Both the position numbers and the translations under genes were made by a program. A stretch of DNA of 64,000 nucleotides, taken from Gelatiniphilus marinus. GTDB lineage: Bacteria; Bacteroidota; Bacteroidia; Flavobacteriales; Flavobacteriaceae. Numbering within the stretch: the stretch's first letter is position 1; each line of letters begins with the position of its first letter. Below are positions 26,982-37,700 of this stretch, piece after piece. The notes under the pieces were generated by a model, which saw only the letters and a list, made by a program, of their open reading frames with translations, was not told the origin of the DNA and ran no database searches. The stretch is from the NCBI RefSeq assembly GCF_042678305.1, contig NZ_JBHUDT010000002.1. The stretch is one strand, 5' to 3'.

Positions 26982-28319
26982 ATGAAAAAAGCCTTCACCC
27001 TTATTTTGTTGTTTTTTTGTTTCTGTAATATTGGGTATTCGCAGGGTAAGTTTGTTATACAAAATAAAAAGGGATCAGATAAAATAAGGTTTAAGCTCAT
27101 TAATAATTTAATAGTGATCCCTGTTGAAATCAACGGTGTAGAACTATCGTTTCTTTTGGATACTGGCGTTAGCAAACCCATAATTTTTAACTTCTTGAAT
27201 GTTTCTGATACCTTAAAAATAAAAGATGCCAAAAAGATATATTTAAGAGGTTTGGGCGAAGGCGAATCGGTTGAGGCATTAAAATCTAAAAACAATGTTT
27301 TTAAAGTGGGCGACGCCATTAAGCTAAACCAAGATTTATATGCGGTTTACGATGCCAATTTAAATTTTGCGCCCCGTTTGGGTGTTCCGGTCCATGGTAT
27401 TTTGGGTTTCGATTTATTCAAGGATTTTGTAGTAGAAATAAACTACTCGCACAAATATATAAAAATTACAGATCCAGATAAAAACCGTTACAAACCATGC
27501 AAAAAATGTGAGCGTTTTAATTTGGAGTTTTACAACAACAAACCTTATATTAATGCAAAGGTTAAAATTAACAACAAGCAAATACCCGTAAAACTATTAA
27601 TCGATTCTGGAGGCAGCGATGCACTGTGGTTGTTTGAAGACGAAGCGCTTGGGATAACTTCCAGTAATAGGTATTTTGACGATTTTTTAGGGCATGGTCT
27701 TAGCGGAAGCGTATATGGGAAACGCTCTAAAATCGATGAGTTTTCATTAAATAGTTTTGTGCTTAAAAGGGCAAATGTGGCCTACCCAGATTCTACATCT
27801 ATCTTGTTTGCCAAAAAAATATCTGGACGAAATGGCAGTTTAGCTGGTAATATTTTAAAGCGTTTTAATATAGTGCTTAATTACCAAGAAGCAACGGTAA
27901 CATTACACAAAAACGGGTACTTTAACGATAAGTTTAGCTATAATAAAAGTGGTATAGAGTTAGCCCACGATGGGGTAAGATTTGTTAAAGAGAGAGAAAA
28001 TATTGCGCCCAATAAAAATAGTTTAATTAACGAAACCAATCAAAATCAAACACGTATTGTTTTTGATTCGCGCTATAAGTTCTCGTTAAAGCCCGCCTAT
28101 GCTATCGTGGAATTAAGAACAGGCTCGCCTGCCCACTTAGCTGGTTTAAAAAATGGCGATATTATCCTCTCTGTTAACAGTAAACCGGCACATCAATTTA
28201 CTCTACAGCAAATCATGCAAATATTTTACGCAGAAGACGGGAAAAAGATAAAGCTTAAAATAGATAGGAATGGTGTTGTTTTGAATTACTCGTTTATTTT
28301 AAAAGACTTTTTTAAATAA
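26982..28319 (+). CDS. secreted aspartyl protease-like protein with PDZ domain
   Basis: A 445-residue protein with a signal peptide (cleavage near GYSQ). It has two retropepsin-like halves, one with FLLDTGVSKPIIF (DTG) and one with LLIDSGGSDALWLF (DSG), and a C-terminal PDZ domain (SPAHLAGLKNGDIILSVN). The double D-T/S-G arrangement with a PDZ is a recurrent Bacteroidota architecture. It probably acts in the periplasm or outside the cell, but substrates are unknown. Transcribed alone and followed by a terminator. Confidence 0.85.
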   Translation: MKKAFTLILLFFCFCNIGYSQGKFVIQNKKGSDKIRFKLINNLIVIPVEINGVELSFLLDTGVSKPIIFNFLNVSDTLKIKDAKKIYLRGLGEGESVEALKSKNNVFKVGDAIKLNQDLYAVYDANLNFAPRLGVPVHGILGFDLFKDFVVEINYSHKYIKITDPDKNRYKPCKKCERFNLEFYNNKPYINAKVKINNKQIPVKLLIDSGGSDALWLFEDEALGITSSNRYFDDFLGHGLSGSVYGKRSKIDEFSLNSFVLKRANVAYPDSTSILFAKKISGRNGSLAGNILKRFNIVLNYQEATVTLHKNGYFNDKFSYNKSGIELAHDGVRFVKERENIAPNKNSLINETNQNQTRIVFDSRYKFSLKPAYAIVELRTGSPAHLAGLKNGDIILSVNSKPAHQFTLQQIMQIFYAEDGKKIKLKIDRNGVVLNYSFILKDFFK

Positions 28320-28324
28320 AAAAA

Positions 28325-28349
28325 GCCCAAACATTGATTATGTCTGGGC
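28325..28349. terminator. bidirectional hairpin terminator
   Basis: GCCCAAACA (28325-28333) pairs with TGTCTGGGC (28341-28349) with one mismatch, between convergent genes. A-runs before it give a T-run to the minus transcript. Confidence 0.7.
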
Positions 28350-28378
28350 CAGATTTGTGTTTTGTGTACAGGATAGTC

Positions 28379-28828
28379 TTACTGCTCCATTACACTTTTG
28401 TTTTTCTTATCCAAAACGCCCGCTTTACTGGAATCTACAACAAGCCCTTTAATTTTTAAGGCAACCGTTGGTCTTTCGGCATTAGAAATAACGGTAATTG
28501 TTTTTCTAATTGGCATTACGCGTTTGGTGTCGTATTTAACTTCTATTTTTCCGGTTTTTCCAGGTAAAATCGGGCCTTCTGGTTTTTTTGGTATGGTGCA
28601 ACCGCAAGTAGAAGATACTTTCGATATTATTAATGGCGCATTTCCTGTATTTGTAAACTCAAAAACCCTGGTGCCATCAGCTCCTTTGTTAATAGTTCCG
28701 TAATCAATAGTCTCTGTTTTAAATTCTATTTTGGCTACTTTGTCTTGTGCATTTAAAGAGAAACCAATCAGACCGATAAATAAAATTGTAATTAATTGTT
28801 TCATTTGTTTATGTTTTTTAACTGTCAA
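28379..28828 (-). CDS. DUF1573 secreted protein
   Basis: A 149-residue protein with a signal peptide and the DUF1573 immunoglobulin-like domain: FEFTNTGNAPLIISKVSSTCGCTIP and PILPGKTGKIEVKYDTKR. The Cys pair C-G-C is the family hallmark. The role is unknown. An alternative ATG (the M in KHKQMKQ) would shorten the N terminus by 8 residues, giving a more normal signal peptide starting MKQLITIL. Confidence 0.87.
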   Translation of the reverse strand: MTVKKHKQMKQLITILFIGLIGFSLNAQDKVAKIEFKTETIDYGTINKGADGTRVFEFTNTGNAPLIISKVSSTCGCTIPKKPEGPILPGKTGKIEVKYDTKRVMPIRKTITVISNAERPTVALKIKGLVVDSSKAGVLDKKNKSVMEQ

Positions 28829-29220
28829 ATGTAATTCGTACTAAGTAATTCAATCAAATATTTAATCCTTTAGTAATGCTAATTTCATTACTTTTAATTT
28901 TAAATTCATGCCAAACATAGGTACTTTTTCCACAATCTGCAAAAATAATAGATGTAATACACATATGTTAACATATTCAACTTGCTTATAAGTACATATA
29001 ACTTTTCTTTTTTTTAATTAAAACTGTTTAGATTTCCCAATAGCTCAAAATTAAATGTCTATTATGGGTTTTCGTTTGATGGTTTATATCAGATATAATT
29101 GTCAAACGTAATTCGCATTTCAAGAATTTAAACTAAATGTAAACTTTTTGTCATGCACATTTCACAGAAAAAGAAATATAAGTACTTTTGCACTTCATTA
29201 TTCAAAAACTATTCCAAAGT
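28829..29220. other. 392-base intergenic region with an imperfect direct repeat
   Basis: This spacer lies between the divergent DUF1573 and valS genes. It is AT-rich and codes for nothing convincing. A near-identical 18-base motif, TGTCAAAyGTAATTCGyA, occurs at 28823-28840 and again at 29100-29117 (two differences, about 277 bases apart), next to each of the two genes. I see no T-box or other riboswitch structure. Confidence 0.5.
29183..29190 (+). promoter_or_regulatory. promoter -7 box for valS
   Basis: TACTTTTG fits TAnnTTTG. The start point would fall near 29196, so the ATG at 29188 cannot be in the transcript and the ATG at 29221 is the natural start. Confidence 0.55.
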
Positions 29221-31854
29221 ATGCAAATTCCATCAAAATACGATGCAAGTCAGGTAGAAGGCAAATGGTACGATTACTGGATGAAACACAATTTTTTTCA
29301 TTCAGAACCCGATGAAAGAGAACCTTATACCATCGTTATTCCGCCACCAAACGTTACGGGCGTATTGCACATGGGGCATATGCTTAATAATACGATACAA
29401 GATGTGTTGATTCGTCGTGCCCGTTTACAAGGAAAAAACGCATGTTGGGTTCCGGGTACAGATCATGCATCTATTGCTACCGAGGCTAAAGTTGTGGCGA
29501 AGTTAAAGGAGCAGGGCATTGATAAAAACGATTTATCGCGTGATGAATTTTTAAAACACGCTTGGGATTGGACCCACGAATACGGAGGTGTGATTCTAGA
29601 GCAGCTAAAAAAACTAGGCTGTTCGTGCGATTGGGATAGAACTAAATTCACCATGGATGGCGATATGAGTGAAGCCGTAATAAAGGTTTTTGTCGATTTA
29701 TTTGAAAAAGGACATATTTACCGTGGTTACCGCATGGTAAATTGGGATCCAGAGGCAAAAACCACATTGTCTGATGAAGAGGTTGAATACGTTGAAAAAC
29801 AAGGAAAACTATATTACGTAAAATATAAAGTTGAAGGAAGTAATGAAACTTTAACCATTGCTACAACACGCCCTGAAACCATTTTGGGCGATGCCGCAAT
29901 TTGTATTAACCCCAGCGATGAGCGTCACCAAAATTTAAAAGGCAAAAAAGCTATTGTACCAATATGTAATCGTGTAATTCCTATTATTGAAGATGATTAT
30001 GTAGATGTTGAATTTGGTACGGGCTGCTTAAAAGTAACACCGGCACACGACGAAAACGATAAGGTTTTAGGCGATAAACACAAGCTTGAAGTAATCGATA
30101 TTTTTAACGAAGATGCGACCCTTAATTCTTTTGGAATGCATTACGAAGGAAAAGACCGATTTGCGGTTAGAAAAGACATCGTTAAAGAACTTGAAGAAAA
30201 AGGGCATATCCTTAAAATTGAAGATTATAACAATCGTGTGGGGATTTCAGAACGCACCAAAGCCATAATAGAACCACGGCTATCAGATCAATGGTTTTTA
30301 AAAATGGAAGATTTGGCAAAACCAGCTATTAAAGCGGTTTTAGGCGAAGATCCAGATATTAAGCTATTCCCCAAAAAGTTTGAAAACACCTACCGCCATT
30401 GGATGGAAAACATCCGCGATTGGAATATTTCGCGTCAGCTACTTTGGGGGCAACAAATACCAGCATATTACTACGGCGACGGAAAAGAAGACTTTGTAGT
30501 TGCTGAAAATATTAATATAGCTTTAGATCAAGCTAGAGTTAAAACTAAAAATATTCATTTAACAATAGCCGATTTACGTCAAGAAACAGACGCGCTCGAT
30601 ACCTGGTTTTCATCGTGGTTATGGCCAATAAGTGTTTTCGATGGCATTAGAAACCCAGAAAACAAAGACATAAAATACTATTACCCAACCAACGATTTGG
30701 TAACCGGACCCGATATTCTGTTCTTTTGGGTAGCACGAATGATTGTTGCGGGTTACGAATATAAAAACGAAAAACCTTTCGAGAACGTGTATTTAACCGG
30801 TTTGGTGCGCGATAAGCAACGCCGTAAAATGAGCAAATCTCTAGGGAATTCTCCCGATGCTTTAAAGCTGATTGAAACCTACGGTGCCGATGGTGTTCGT
30901 GTTGGGTTGTTGTTGAGTTCTGCCGCAGGAAACGATTTAATGTTCGATGAAGCGTTGTGCAACCAAGGCAGGGGGTTTGCCAATAAAATATGGAATGCCT
31001 TTAGATTAATTAATGGCTGGGAAGTAGCCGATATTGAGCAACCAGAATCTTCTAAAATAGCCATTGAGTGGTTTGAGGCTAAGTTTCAAAAAGCATTAAT
31101 TGAAATTGACGATCATTTTAGCAAATACCGATTGAGCGATGCTTTAATGAGTATGTATAAGTTGATTTACGACGATTTCTGCGGATGGTTTTTAGAAATG
31201 ATAAAACCAGCGTACCAGCAACCTATCGATAAGAAAACTTACGATGCAGCTATTTCTATTTTAGAAAATAATTTAAAAATATTGCATCCGTTTATGCCCT
31301 TTTTAACCGAAGAAATTTGGCAACATATAACCAAAAGAACCCCAAGAGAGGCTTTAATTGTTTCCAAATACCCAGAAACAAAACCTGTTGATGAGGCTAT
31401 AATTTCTGAGTTCGATTTTGCTTCCGAAGTTATTTCGGGAATCCGAACCATCAGAAAACAAAAGAATATCGCGTTTAAAGATGCTATTAAGTTTTCGGTA
31501 ATTAATAATGAAAAGGCTGCCAAAACATTTGATGCTATTATAGCTAAATTGGGCAATCTTGAAGCTATTGAATACGTTTCTGAAACCGTTGATGGTGCTT
31601 TAACCTTTAGAGTAAAATCCAACGAGTATTTTGTGCCCATGGCAGGAACTATTGATGTTGATGCAGAAATAAAGAAACTTACTGAAGAACTAAATTATAC
31701 AGAAGGCTTTTTAAAATCGGTACAAAAGAAACTCTCAAACGAGCGTTTTGTAGCCGGAGCACCAGAGCAAGTAGTTGCCAGCGAAAAGAAAAAGGAAGCC
31801 GATGCTTTGGCTAAAATTGAAACGTTAAAGGCGAGTTTGGCAAGTTTAAATTAG
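29221..31854 (+). CDS. valS: valyl-tRNA synthetase
   Basis: An 877-residue class I aminoacyl-tRNA synthetase. HIGH motif as HMGH (residues 50-53, in PPPNVTGVLHMGHML), the editing domain (TTRPETILGDAAI), and KMSKS at 536-540. The C-terminal region has an anticodon-binding helix bundle and a final coiled coil (about 805-877), the usual ValRS arm. Start chosen at 29221 (MQIPSKYDASQVEGKWYDYW) because ValRS proteins begin like this and the -7 box lies just upstream. Confidence 0.97.
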   Translation: MQIPSKYDASQVEGKWYDYWMKHNFFHSEPDEREPYTIVIPPPNVTGVLHMGHMLNNTIQDVLIRRARLQGKNACWVPGTDHASIATEAKVVAKLKEQGIDKNDLSRDEFLKHAWDWTHEYGGVILEQLKKLGCSCDWDRTKFTMDGDMSEAVIKVFVDLFEKGHIYRGYRMVNWDPEAKTTLSDEEVEYVEKQGKLYYVKYKVEGSNETLTIATTRPETILGDAAICINPSDERHQNLKGKKAIVPICNRVIPIIEDDYVDVEFGTGCLKVTPAHDENDKVLGDKHKLEVIDIFNEDATLNSFGMHYEGKDRFAVRKDIVKELEEKGHILKIEDYNNRVGISERTKAIIEPRLSDQWFLKMEDLAKPAIKAVLGEDPDIKLFPKKFENTYRHWMENIRDWNISRQLLWGQQIPAYYYGDGKEDFVVAENINIALDQARVKTKNIHLTIADLRQETDALDTWFSSWLWPISVFDGIRNPENKDIKYYYPTNDLVTGPDILFFWVARMIVAGYEYKNEKPFENVYLTGLVRDKQRRKMSKSLGNSPDALKLIETYGADGVRVGLLLSSAAGNDLMFDEALCNQGRGFANKIWNAFRLINGWEVADIEQPESSKIAIEWFEAKFQKALIEIDDHFSKYRLSDALMSMYKLIYDDFCGWFLEMIKPAYQQPIDKKTYDAAISILENNLKILHPFMPFLTEEIWQHITKRTPREALIVSKYPETKPVDEAIISEFDFASEVISGIRTIRKQKNIAFKDAIKFSVINNEKAAKTFDAIIAKLGNLEAIEYVSETVDGALTFRVKSNEYFVPMAGTIDVDAEIKKLTEELNYTEGFLKSVQKKLSNERFVAGAPEQVVASEKKKEADALAKIETLKASLASLN

Positions 31855-31936
31855 TTTACTTTTTGCCAAGGTTATTTTTGGGAGTGATTATAAAATATTT
31901 TACCTAAAGTAGCAGCATATTAAATAGGGTTGTTAG

Positions 31937-32938
31937 TTACTCAAAATCAAAAGGATCATTATCTAAAATAATCCGCTCTCTTAGTCTGTTAACTTTTTGG
32001 TGCATTCTGTTAAAAAATAAAGACCTGTCTTTTTCGCCAGCGTTTACCAATAATTTAGACATGCCCATTTGCTTTTCAAAAAACTCAAACATAAGCTCGC
32101 AAGTGGGTTGGTGCTCGATTTTAAAATAGCTTATAACGGTAAACGGCGTAAAAAACACTTTTTGCTGTGGCGTTTTTATCATAATGGTGTTGCTCATGGT
32201 ATGTATATCGTTAATGTACAAATTGTAAGTGGCTTTGTTTTTAGAGCCGATTAATGATTGCTGAATGGCCTGTTTTTCAATATGGTTAATAACATCTTCA
32301 ATATCAGTACAAATAAGTAAAGCCAGTTTTTTAGATAAATACCCCGCTTCAAAATAATAAAGCACTTGCTGTAATGTGCCGTTAATTGTAGTGTTGTTCC
32401 AGATTTCGCTAATGTTTATATCTTTATATACTTCACCTAACTTAAAGGCATTTTCTAATAACGATTCTGGAATGTCTTGTATAAAATCATCAAACGATAC
32501 TTTGTTTCTTGTAATTTCTGGGTCAACATCCTTTAGCCAAACATACATTTTGTATCGCGATAAAAAAGAGTCTTTAAGCGTGTGGAAAAGCGGAATGTCT
32601 TTAGCGGAATAAATTATAGATGCACGCTTTAATTTGGTTAACGGATACACGCTATTGTACGATTGTTTTAGCCACATTTCTAAACCTTTAATGTTATGTA
32701 TTGGCGGCGATAAATCTGTTATAATGGTGTTTTTGCTACCCACTTCAAACAGTTTGTTTAACGATATTTTATAGTGCTTTGCCAGCTTTACGGTTTCTTC
32801 AAGCGACAAACTGGTTTTTAAATTGATTCTGCGGTAAGCGGCATCGTAACCAATATCCAAAACGCTCGCAACTTCATTTACAAATAGCGCATTGCTCTGT
32901 GTTTTGGCTTTTAAATATTTGATGAATTGATTTTGCAT
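31937..32938 (-). CDS. helix-turn-helix protein of unknown family
   Basis: A 333-residue protein. The N-terminal 60 residues look like a Cro/XRE-type helix-turn-helix (VASVLDIGYDAAYRRINLKTSLSLEETVKLAKHY). The long remainder is helical and unfamiliar, with no receiver or ligand motif that I recognise. Start placed at 32938 (MQNQFIKYLKAK), because the upstream extension is aromatic-rich and unlike a coding start. It may regulate the divergent lipoprotein gene or itself. Confidence 0.75.
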   Translation of the reverse strand: MQNQFIKYLKAKTQSNALFVNEVASVLDIGYDAAYRRINLKTSLSLEETVKLAKHYKISLNKLFEVGSKNTIITDLSPPIHNIKGLEMWLKQSYNSVYPLTKLKRASIIYSAKDIPLFHTLKDSFLSRYKMYVWLKDVDPEITRNKVSFDDFIQDIPESLLENAFKLGEVYKDINISEIWNNTTINGTLQQVLYYFEAGYLSKKLALLICTDIEDVINHIEKQAIQQSLIGSKNKATYNLYINDIHTMSNTIMIKTPQQKVFFTPFTVISYFKIEHQPTCELMFEFFEKQMGMSKLLVNAGEKDRSLFFNRMHQKVNRLRERIILDNDPFDFE

Positions 32939-33071
32939 ATTATAAAAATATGAATTGAAATATTTGAATGTTTGCAAAAAATACAAATAATATATTTTTA
33001 TTTCGATTTTTTTATGGGTTAAAACTTAAATTTTGCAAGTAGTTTTATGATAAATCTTAATGGTGAATATC

Positions 33072-33764
33072 ATGAAAAAGAAATATATAGGATTATTGTT
33101 TGCATCTATCTTCATATTTTTTTCTTGTTATGTTGATGATGAATTGGAAAGTGTTAAAACGACTGAAACTATAATTAAAGGGCATGTTTCTGATATTGAA
33201 AGAAATATAGATATTGAAGGCTTTAGAATAGTTTTAGCTAGAATTTATTACTGCAGAACGAGTTTTTTTATCAACGGGCCATGTTCAGAAATTATCGATA
33301 CGGTTTATACGGATGTTAATGGCTTGTATTCCATAAAGTTCGATTTCATACATGGAGAGCAATATGGCTTTATTAAACAGTATTACGGATTTCCGTATTA
33401 CTACGAATTTATAAATCCGATTGAAATTGAAATGGGTATAGAAAACATAAGAGATATAGATGCTTGGTATCCAACAATTTTAAAAATTGAACTTAATGTT
33501 ACCAACAATAATAATCCGCACTTGCGATTAAGCAATAGAATAGTTGATAACAAAAATTTTCGTTTCCCGACCGTAGGTGTTTTTAAAAAGGATATTGACA
33601 CCACGGTTTATCAAAAAACAAGACCAAATTCTGCTATCGAATTAATGTTTTATTATTCTACGGGTTACAGTAATGCTGATACTTATAGAAGATTTGAAAA
33701 CATAACAACTACGCTTCAGGACACCATTAATCTTTCATTTAAAATTGATTGCTCAACATTTTAA
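33072..33764 (+). CDS. lipoprotein of unknown function
   Basis: A 230-residue protein starting MKKKYIGLLFASIFIFFSC (lipobox FFSC, with the Cys at 19). Two Cys (in YYCRTSFF and NGPCSE) lie close together. The pattern GHVSDIERNIDIEGFRIVLA...TDVNGLYSIKFD suggests a carboxypeptidase-regulatory (CarboxypepD_reg) fold. No family name. The next reading frame downstream is disrupted. ATG at 33060 is also possible but the one at 33072 fits a lipoprotein signal better. Confidence 0.65.
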   Translation: MKKKYIGLLFASIFIFFSCYVDDELESVKTTETIIKGHVSDIERNIDIEGFRIVLARIYYCRTSFFINGPCSEIIDTVYTDVNGLYSIKFDFIHGEQYGFIKQYYGFPYYYEFINPIEIEMGIENIRDIDAWYPTILKIELNVTNNNNPHLRLSNRIVDNKNFRFPTVGVFKKDIDTTVYQKTRPNSAIELMFYYSTGYSNADTYRRFENITTTLQDTINLSFKIDCSTF

Positions 33765-33800
33765 GAAGGAGATAAATCACTTCAACAGTAAAAACATTTA

Positions 33801-34405
33801 ATGATGAGAAAATTAACTTTATTATTTTTTTAGCATCCTTTTTTTGTGGCTACGCACAACAGAAAACAATGGCTAGTAAGCTAAAATACCACTCGTTTTC
33901 TGTGGCGCCCCTAAGTATTTATTTTGATAATAACTCTAGTGGTTTAGCGCTAAGTGGAGCTGTTAGTTTTACTTATAAAAAGCATTTATTTTCTTTAGGG
34001 TTAAGTGCTGGTTCAGAGTTTATAATTATAGGAAGATATGCCAACAATTTCGAGCAAATTAATTTATTATACGGTAAAGAACTAAAACTAAGTAGAACGT
34101 TGTTTTTAGATTTGCATACAGGGGCAGGCTATTTTTCTTTAAGCGCTACAGCCATTAACCCAAACAAGTTAGGAGAAGAACGCGCAACAACAATGGGTTT
34201 TCCTATTAAGACCACATTTAGAGTGTTAATAGGCAAAAAAATTTCACTTGGTTTACAGTTTCAGGCTAATATTAATTCAGTTAGAACAAAAAACAAAACG
34301 TATCTATGGCTATGCTTTATTTTATTCACCGTAATTAAGAAAAAATTAAGTCTAAAAAGTCGAGATGGGCTACTTTCATTTTTTACAGTAACTTCAAACT
34401 TTTAA
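33801..34405 (+). pseudogene. frameshifted outer membrane protein-like gene
   Basis: An ATG ATG start at 33801 gives MMRKLTLLFF and then a stop, at a run of seven T (33825-33831). Eight T would continue as LASFFCGYAQQKTMASK, a complete signal peptide, into the open frame that runs to 34405 (178 residues from the internal ATG at 33869). So one base seems lost. The mature part has short beta strands (KHLFSLGLSAGSEFII, LGLQFQANIN) as in small outer membrane barrels. Near 34290 a second shift in an A-rich run may exist: the +1 frame reads RIYGYALFYSP then stop, a more strand-like ending than the annotated tail. It could also be a sequencing error. Confidence 0.55.
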
Positions 34406-34415
34406 TGGTATAAAA

Positions 34416-34530
34416 AAAACCATCAAGTAAACTTAATGGGTTTAAAATATTTAGAAGTTCAAGATTAAATACTCCTTACTTATCTTCTCTAGGTTTTCTG
34501 TCATTACCACGGTTATTCTTGTGGTAATTG
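34416..34530 (-). repeat. decayed copy of the pnp 3' end and terminator
   Basis: On the minus strand, codons ending NNRGNDRKPREDK then stop resemble the end of pnp (DNRRDDRKPREDKKED then stop). A 22-base stretch (34483-34504) is identical to 38047-38068 in pnp. Beyond the stop the similarity goes on through a hairpin (CCATCAAG/CTTAATGG, 34420-34439) like the pnp terminator at 37980-38005. An inserted T creates the early stop. No start codon or other coding sequence continues upstream, so this is a fragment. It fills the 318-base gap before the secreted protein gene. Confidence 0.75.
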
Positions 34531-34681
34531 TCCTGTTTGCAGTTGTCATCTCTTAGCAATATTAAAAAACAGAACTTTATGATGCGCAATCTTTTTTTAA
34601 ACACACAACATCAATAAAACGCAAAAAATATCGATAAAAAACAAATATTGAAATATTAGTACTACATTAAAAAGTATTTTT

Positions 34682-34689
34682 TATATTTG
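34682..34689 (+). promoter_or_regulatory. promoter -7 box for the large secreted protein
   Basis: TATATTTG fits TAnnTTTG and lies 35 bases before the ATG. The -33 TTG is not visible at the usual distance. Confidence 0.45.
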
Positions 34690-34723
34690 CCACCTTAAAG
34701 TAAATAACCAACCCAAATTTATT

Positions 34724-37700
34724 ATGATGAAAAAACTACTTATCTTAGCATTGTTACTGTGCTCAGTGCAATTTTTAAAAGCGCAAAACCCAAAACTTAT
34801 TTATATAGACGAAGATAATCGTGAGATTAGAACCATAAAAACAGATGGCACTGATGAGGTAGTATTCTTCAAGAATACAGAAGCTTTATCGTCAAGATAT
34901 ATAACTGTTAACAATAGCACTCAAGAAATATTCTTTTCTACAGGTTCTCCCTACAGTATTTACAAAAAAAACTTTGATGGAACTTTAGAGCAAAAGCTGT
35001 ACACATCATCTGGCGTTTCAATATATAACTTGGCCATAGATGAGGCCAACTCTAAGTTGTATTGGGTAGAATACCAAGAACTTAAAAGATCTAATCTTGA
35101 TGGTACCTCGGTAGAGACCATAATCAATTTAACAACCGATGTGTATTTAAGAAACTTGACCATAGGAGGCGGAAAGTTATATTGGTCCGAAAGGCTTTAC
35201 AATACATCAAATTTTGCAAATACATACTATTTAAAAAGAGCAAACTTAGATGGTACAGGTATAGAAACCTTACATTCAGAATTAGTGCCTTCTGGACAGC
35301 TTTTTGTAAATGAACTTGGAACAATATATGGCATGCAAGTTGACGATGTTAACAATGTACTATACTGGGCTTCTTCATCAGCAGATGGAATCTTTAAAAA
35401 AAACAGCGATGGTTCGGGTGGTGTTACCAAAATTCTGAACGATACCTATGTAAAATCCCCAAGAGGTTTGGCTCTAGATGTGGCCAACAACAAATTATTT
35501 TGGACAGATTCCGATTCTGGTTTCGATAATTTAAGAAGTGCAAATTTAAATGGCTCAAGCGTTACGGTTTTAAGTAGTGTGGCTTCAGATCCCTACGGTT
35601 TGGCTTTAGCTAGTTTTAGCGAAAACCCTGTTGGAATTCCAGAAATAGATATACAGGGCAATAGTGCAAGTATCGCTAACAACGATGCAACACCAGATAC
35701 TAGTGATAATACAGATTTTGGTAGCATTGCACTAAATAATAATTATAAGGATAATTTCTTTTTTGTTAGAAACATGGGCGGATCCAGTTTAAGCTTATCA
35801 GGATCTCCTGTAGTTGCAATAACTGGCGATCATGCAGCAGATTTTACACTACAAACAGATGTAGCCTCTAATATAAATGCAACGAGCAACTCATATTTTA
35901 CAATACGGTTCGACCCCAGCGTGTTGGGTTTAAGAACCGCTACGGTTACAATAAACTCAAACGATAGTGATGAAACGGTTTATACCTTTAATATACAAGG
36001 AACAGGAGATGTGTCTAGTGGCGAAATGGGCACTAACGATGTGCGCTTAACAACCCATGCCACAGGGCAAAGCTTGGACAATGAAGATCCCGACATTGCT
36101 TACGATCCAACTTTAAACCGTTTTTTAATGGTATATGAAACTGAAGTCGTTAATAAAGAAGAAGAAATTTTCGGACAATTTATAAATCCCGACGGAAGTT
36201 TAAACGGTAGCGCATTTCAAATATCCCTAACAGGGCCAAATGGGAATTTTGATATTGATGCTTCTAACCCTAAAATAGTTTTTAACACGGTATCTAACCA
36301 ATATTTTGTGGTATGGGAAGGTGATATGGATGCTACAAACCAGACTGAAAAAGAAATTTTCGGACAATTAATAAACCCAGATGGCACATTGGTAGGGGGC
36401 CTGGGTACCGGTCAAATCCGTATTTCGCAACACGGTACGGACGGCGATGAATTGTTTAATACATATAACCCAAGTTTATCCGTAAATACTAGTAACGGAG
36501 AGTACTATTTGGTCTGGCAGGCAAATTCGGTAAGCAATGCAGAAGTAGAAATCTATGGTACAAGATTACTAAGCAATGGAACCTTGGTCGCAGGTCTAGG
36601 TGCACAAACAAAGTTAAGTTCCTTTACTGCTTCAAATCAAGCACCATCCTCTCCAAATGTGGCTTACAATACTTCAACAAATCAATTTTTAGTTGTTTAC
36701 CATGCAGATTTCCCGGTAAATAGCGACAATAATGTTTTTGGCCAAATTGTAGCGGCAGATGGAAGTTTAGTTAGTGGTATAAATACACCAATTCAAATAA
36801 CAAATGTAGCAGCAAGTAGAGATGCAGATTATGCTAATGTTGTTTACAATAAATTATTAGATGAATATTTCGTGGCTTTTCAAGCAGACCACATAAACCC
36901 AACTGATGGTGAAGATGAAATATTTGGTCAGCGTATTGCTAATGATGGTACTTTAGTAGCTTCAGCAATGCAAATAAGTTTTGCAGGTATTGATGGTGAT
37001 GGCGAAGAAACAGGCAGTTTTTCAAGTATTGGCTATAATACTACCGATCACCAAATTTTGTTCATTTTTCAATCTGAAGAGCCAGGAAGTAATTCCTACG
37101 ATATATTTGCCACAACGCTTGATGCCACTAATTATACTGCCTTAGAAACGCAAAGTAGAGTAAGCGATATGGGGGATGTTAATGGTGATAACACTTATAC
37201 AGCCCAAAAACCAAAACAGGCGTTTAATACTACAACTGGTAATTTTTTGATTGTTTGGGAAGGTGATGATAATGTGCCTGGTGATGGAGAAGATGAGGTT
37301 TTTGGGCAATTATGGAGATCGCCTCCAATTGCTGAGATTGATGTAAGAGGTAACTCTAACTCTATTGCTGATGGAGATAACACTCCAGATATAAACGATT
37401 TTACAGATTTTGGGTCAATAGCGCCCGCTTCTTCTGTAGTTAGAGAATTTACAGTGCATAACACCAATACAGAGCAACTCGTTTTGAACGGATCGCCCAC
37501 AATAGAAATTTCAGGAGCAAATGCTTCAGATTTTTCAGTTACCAAGCTACCAAGCACAGCTATTGATGCCGGTAATTCCACAACCTTCGAAATTACGTTT
37601 TCGCCCACCACGGTAGGGGTTAAAACTGCAACTATTAGTATAGACAACAATGATGCAGGAGAAAACCCTTATGATTTTACTATTCAAGGAGAAGCAGATG

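Noticed and set aside
29188..29220. N-terminal extension of valS from ATG 29188
   Set aside because: A TAnnTTTG box lies at 29183-29190, so this ATG would not be transcribed.
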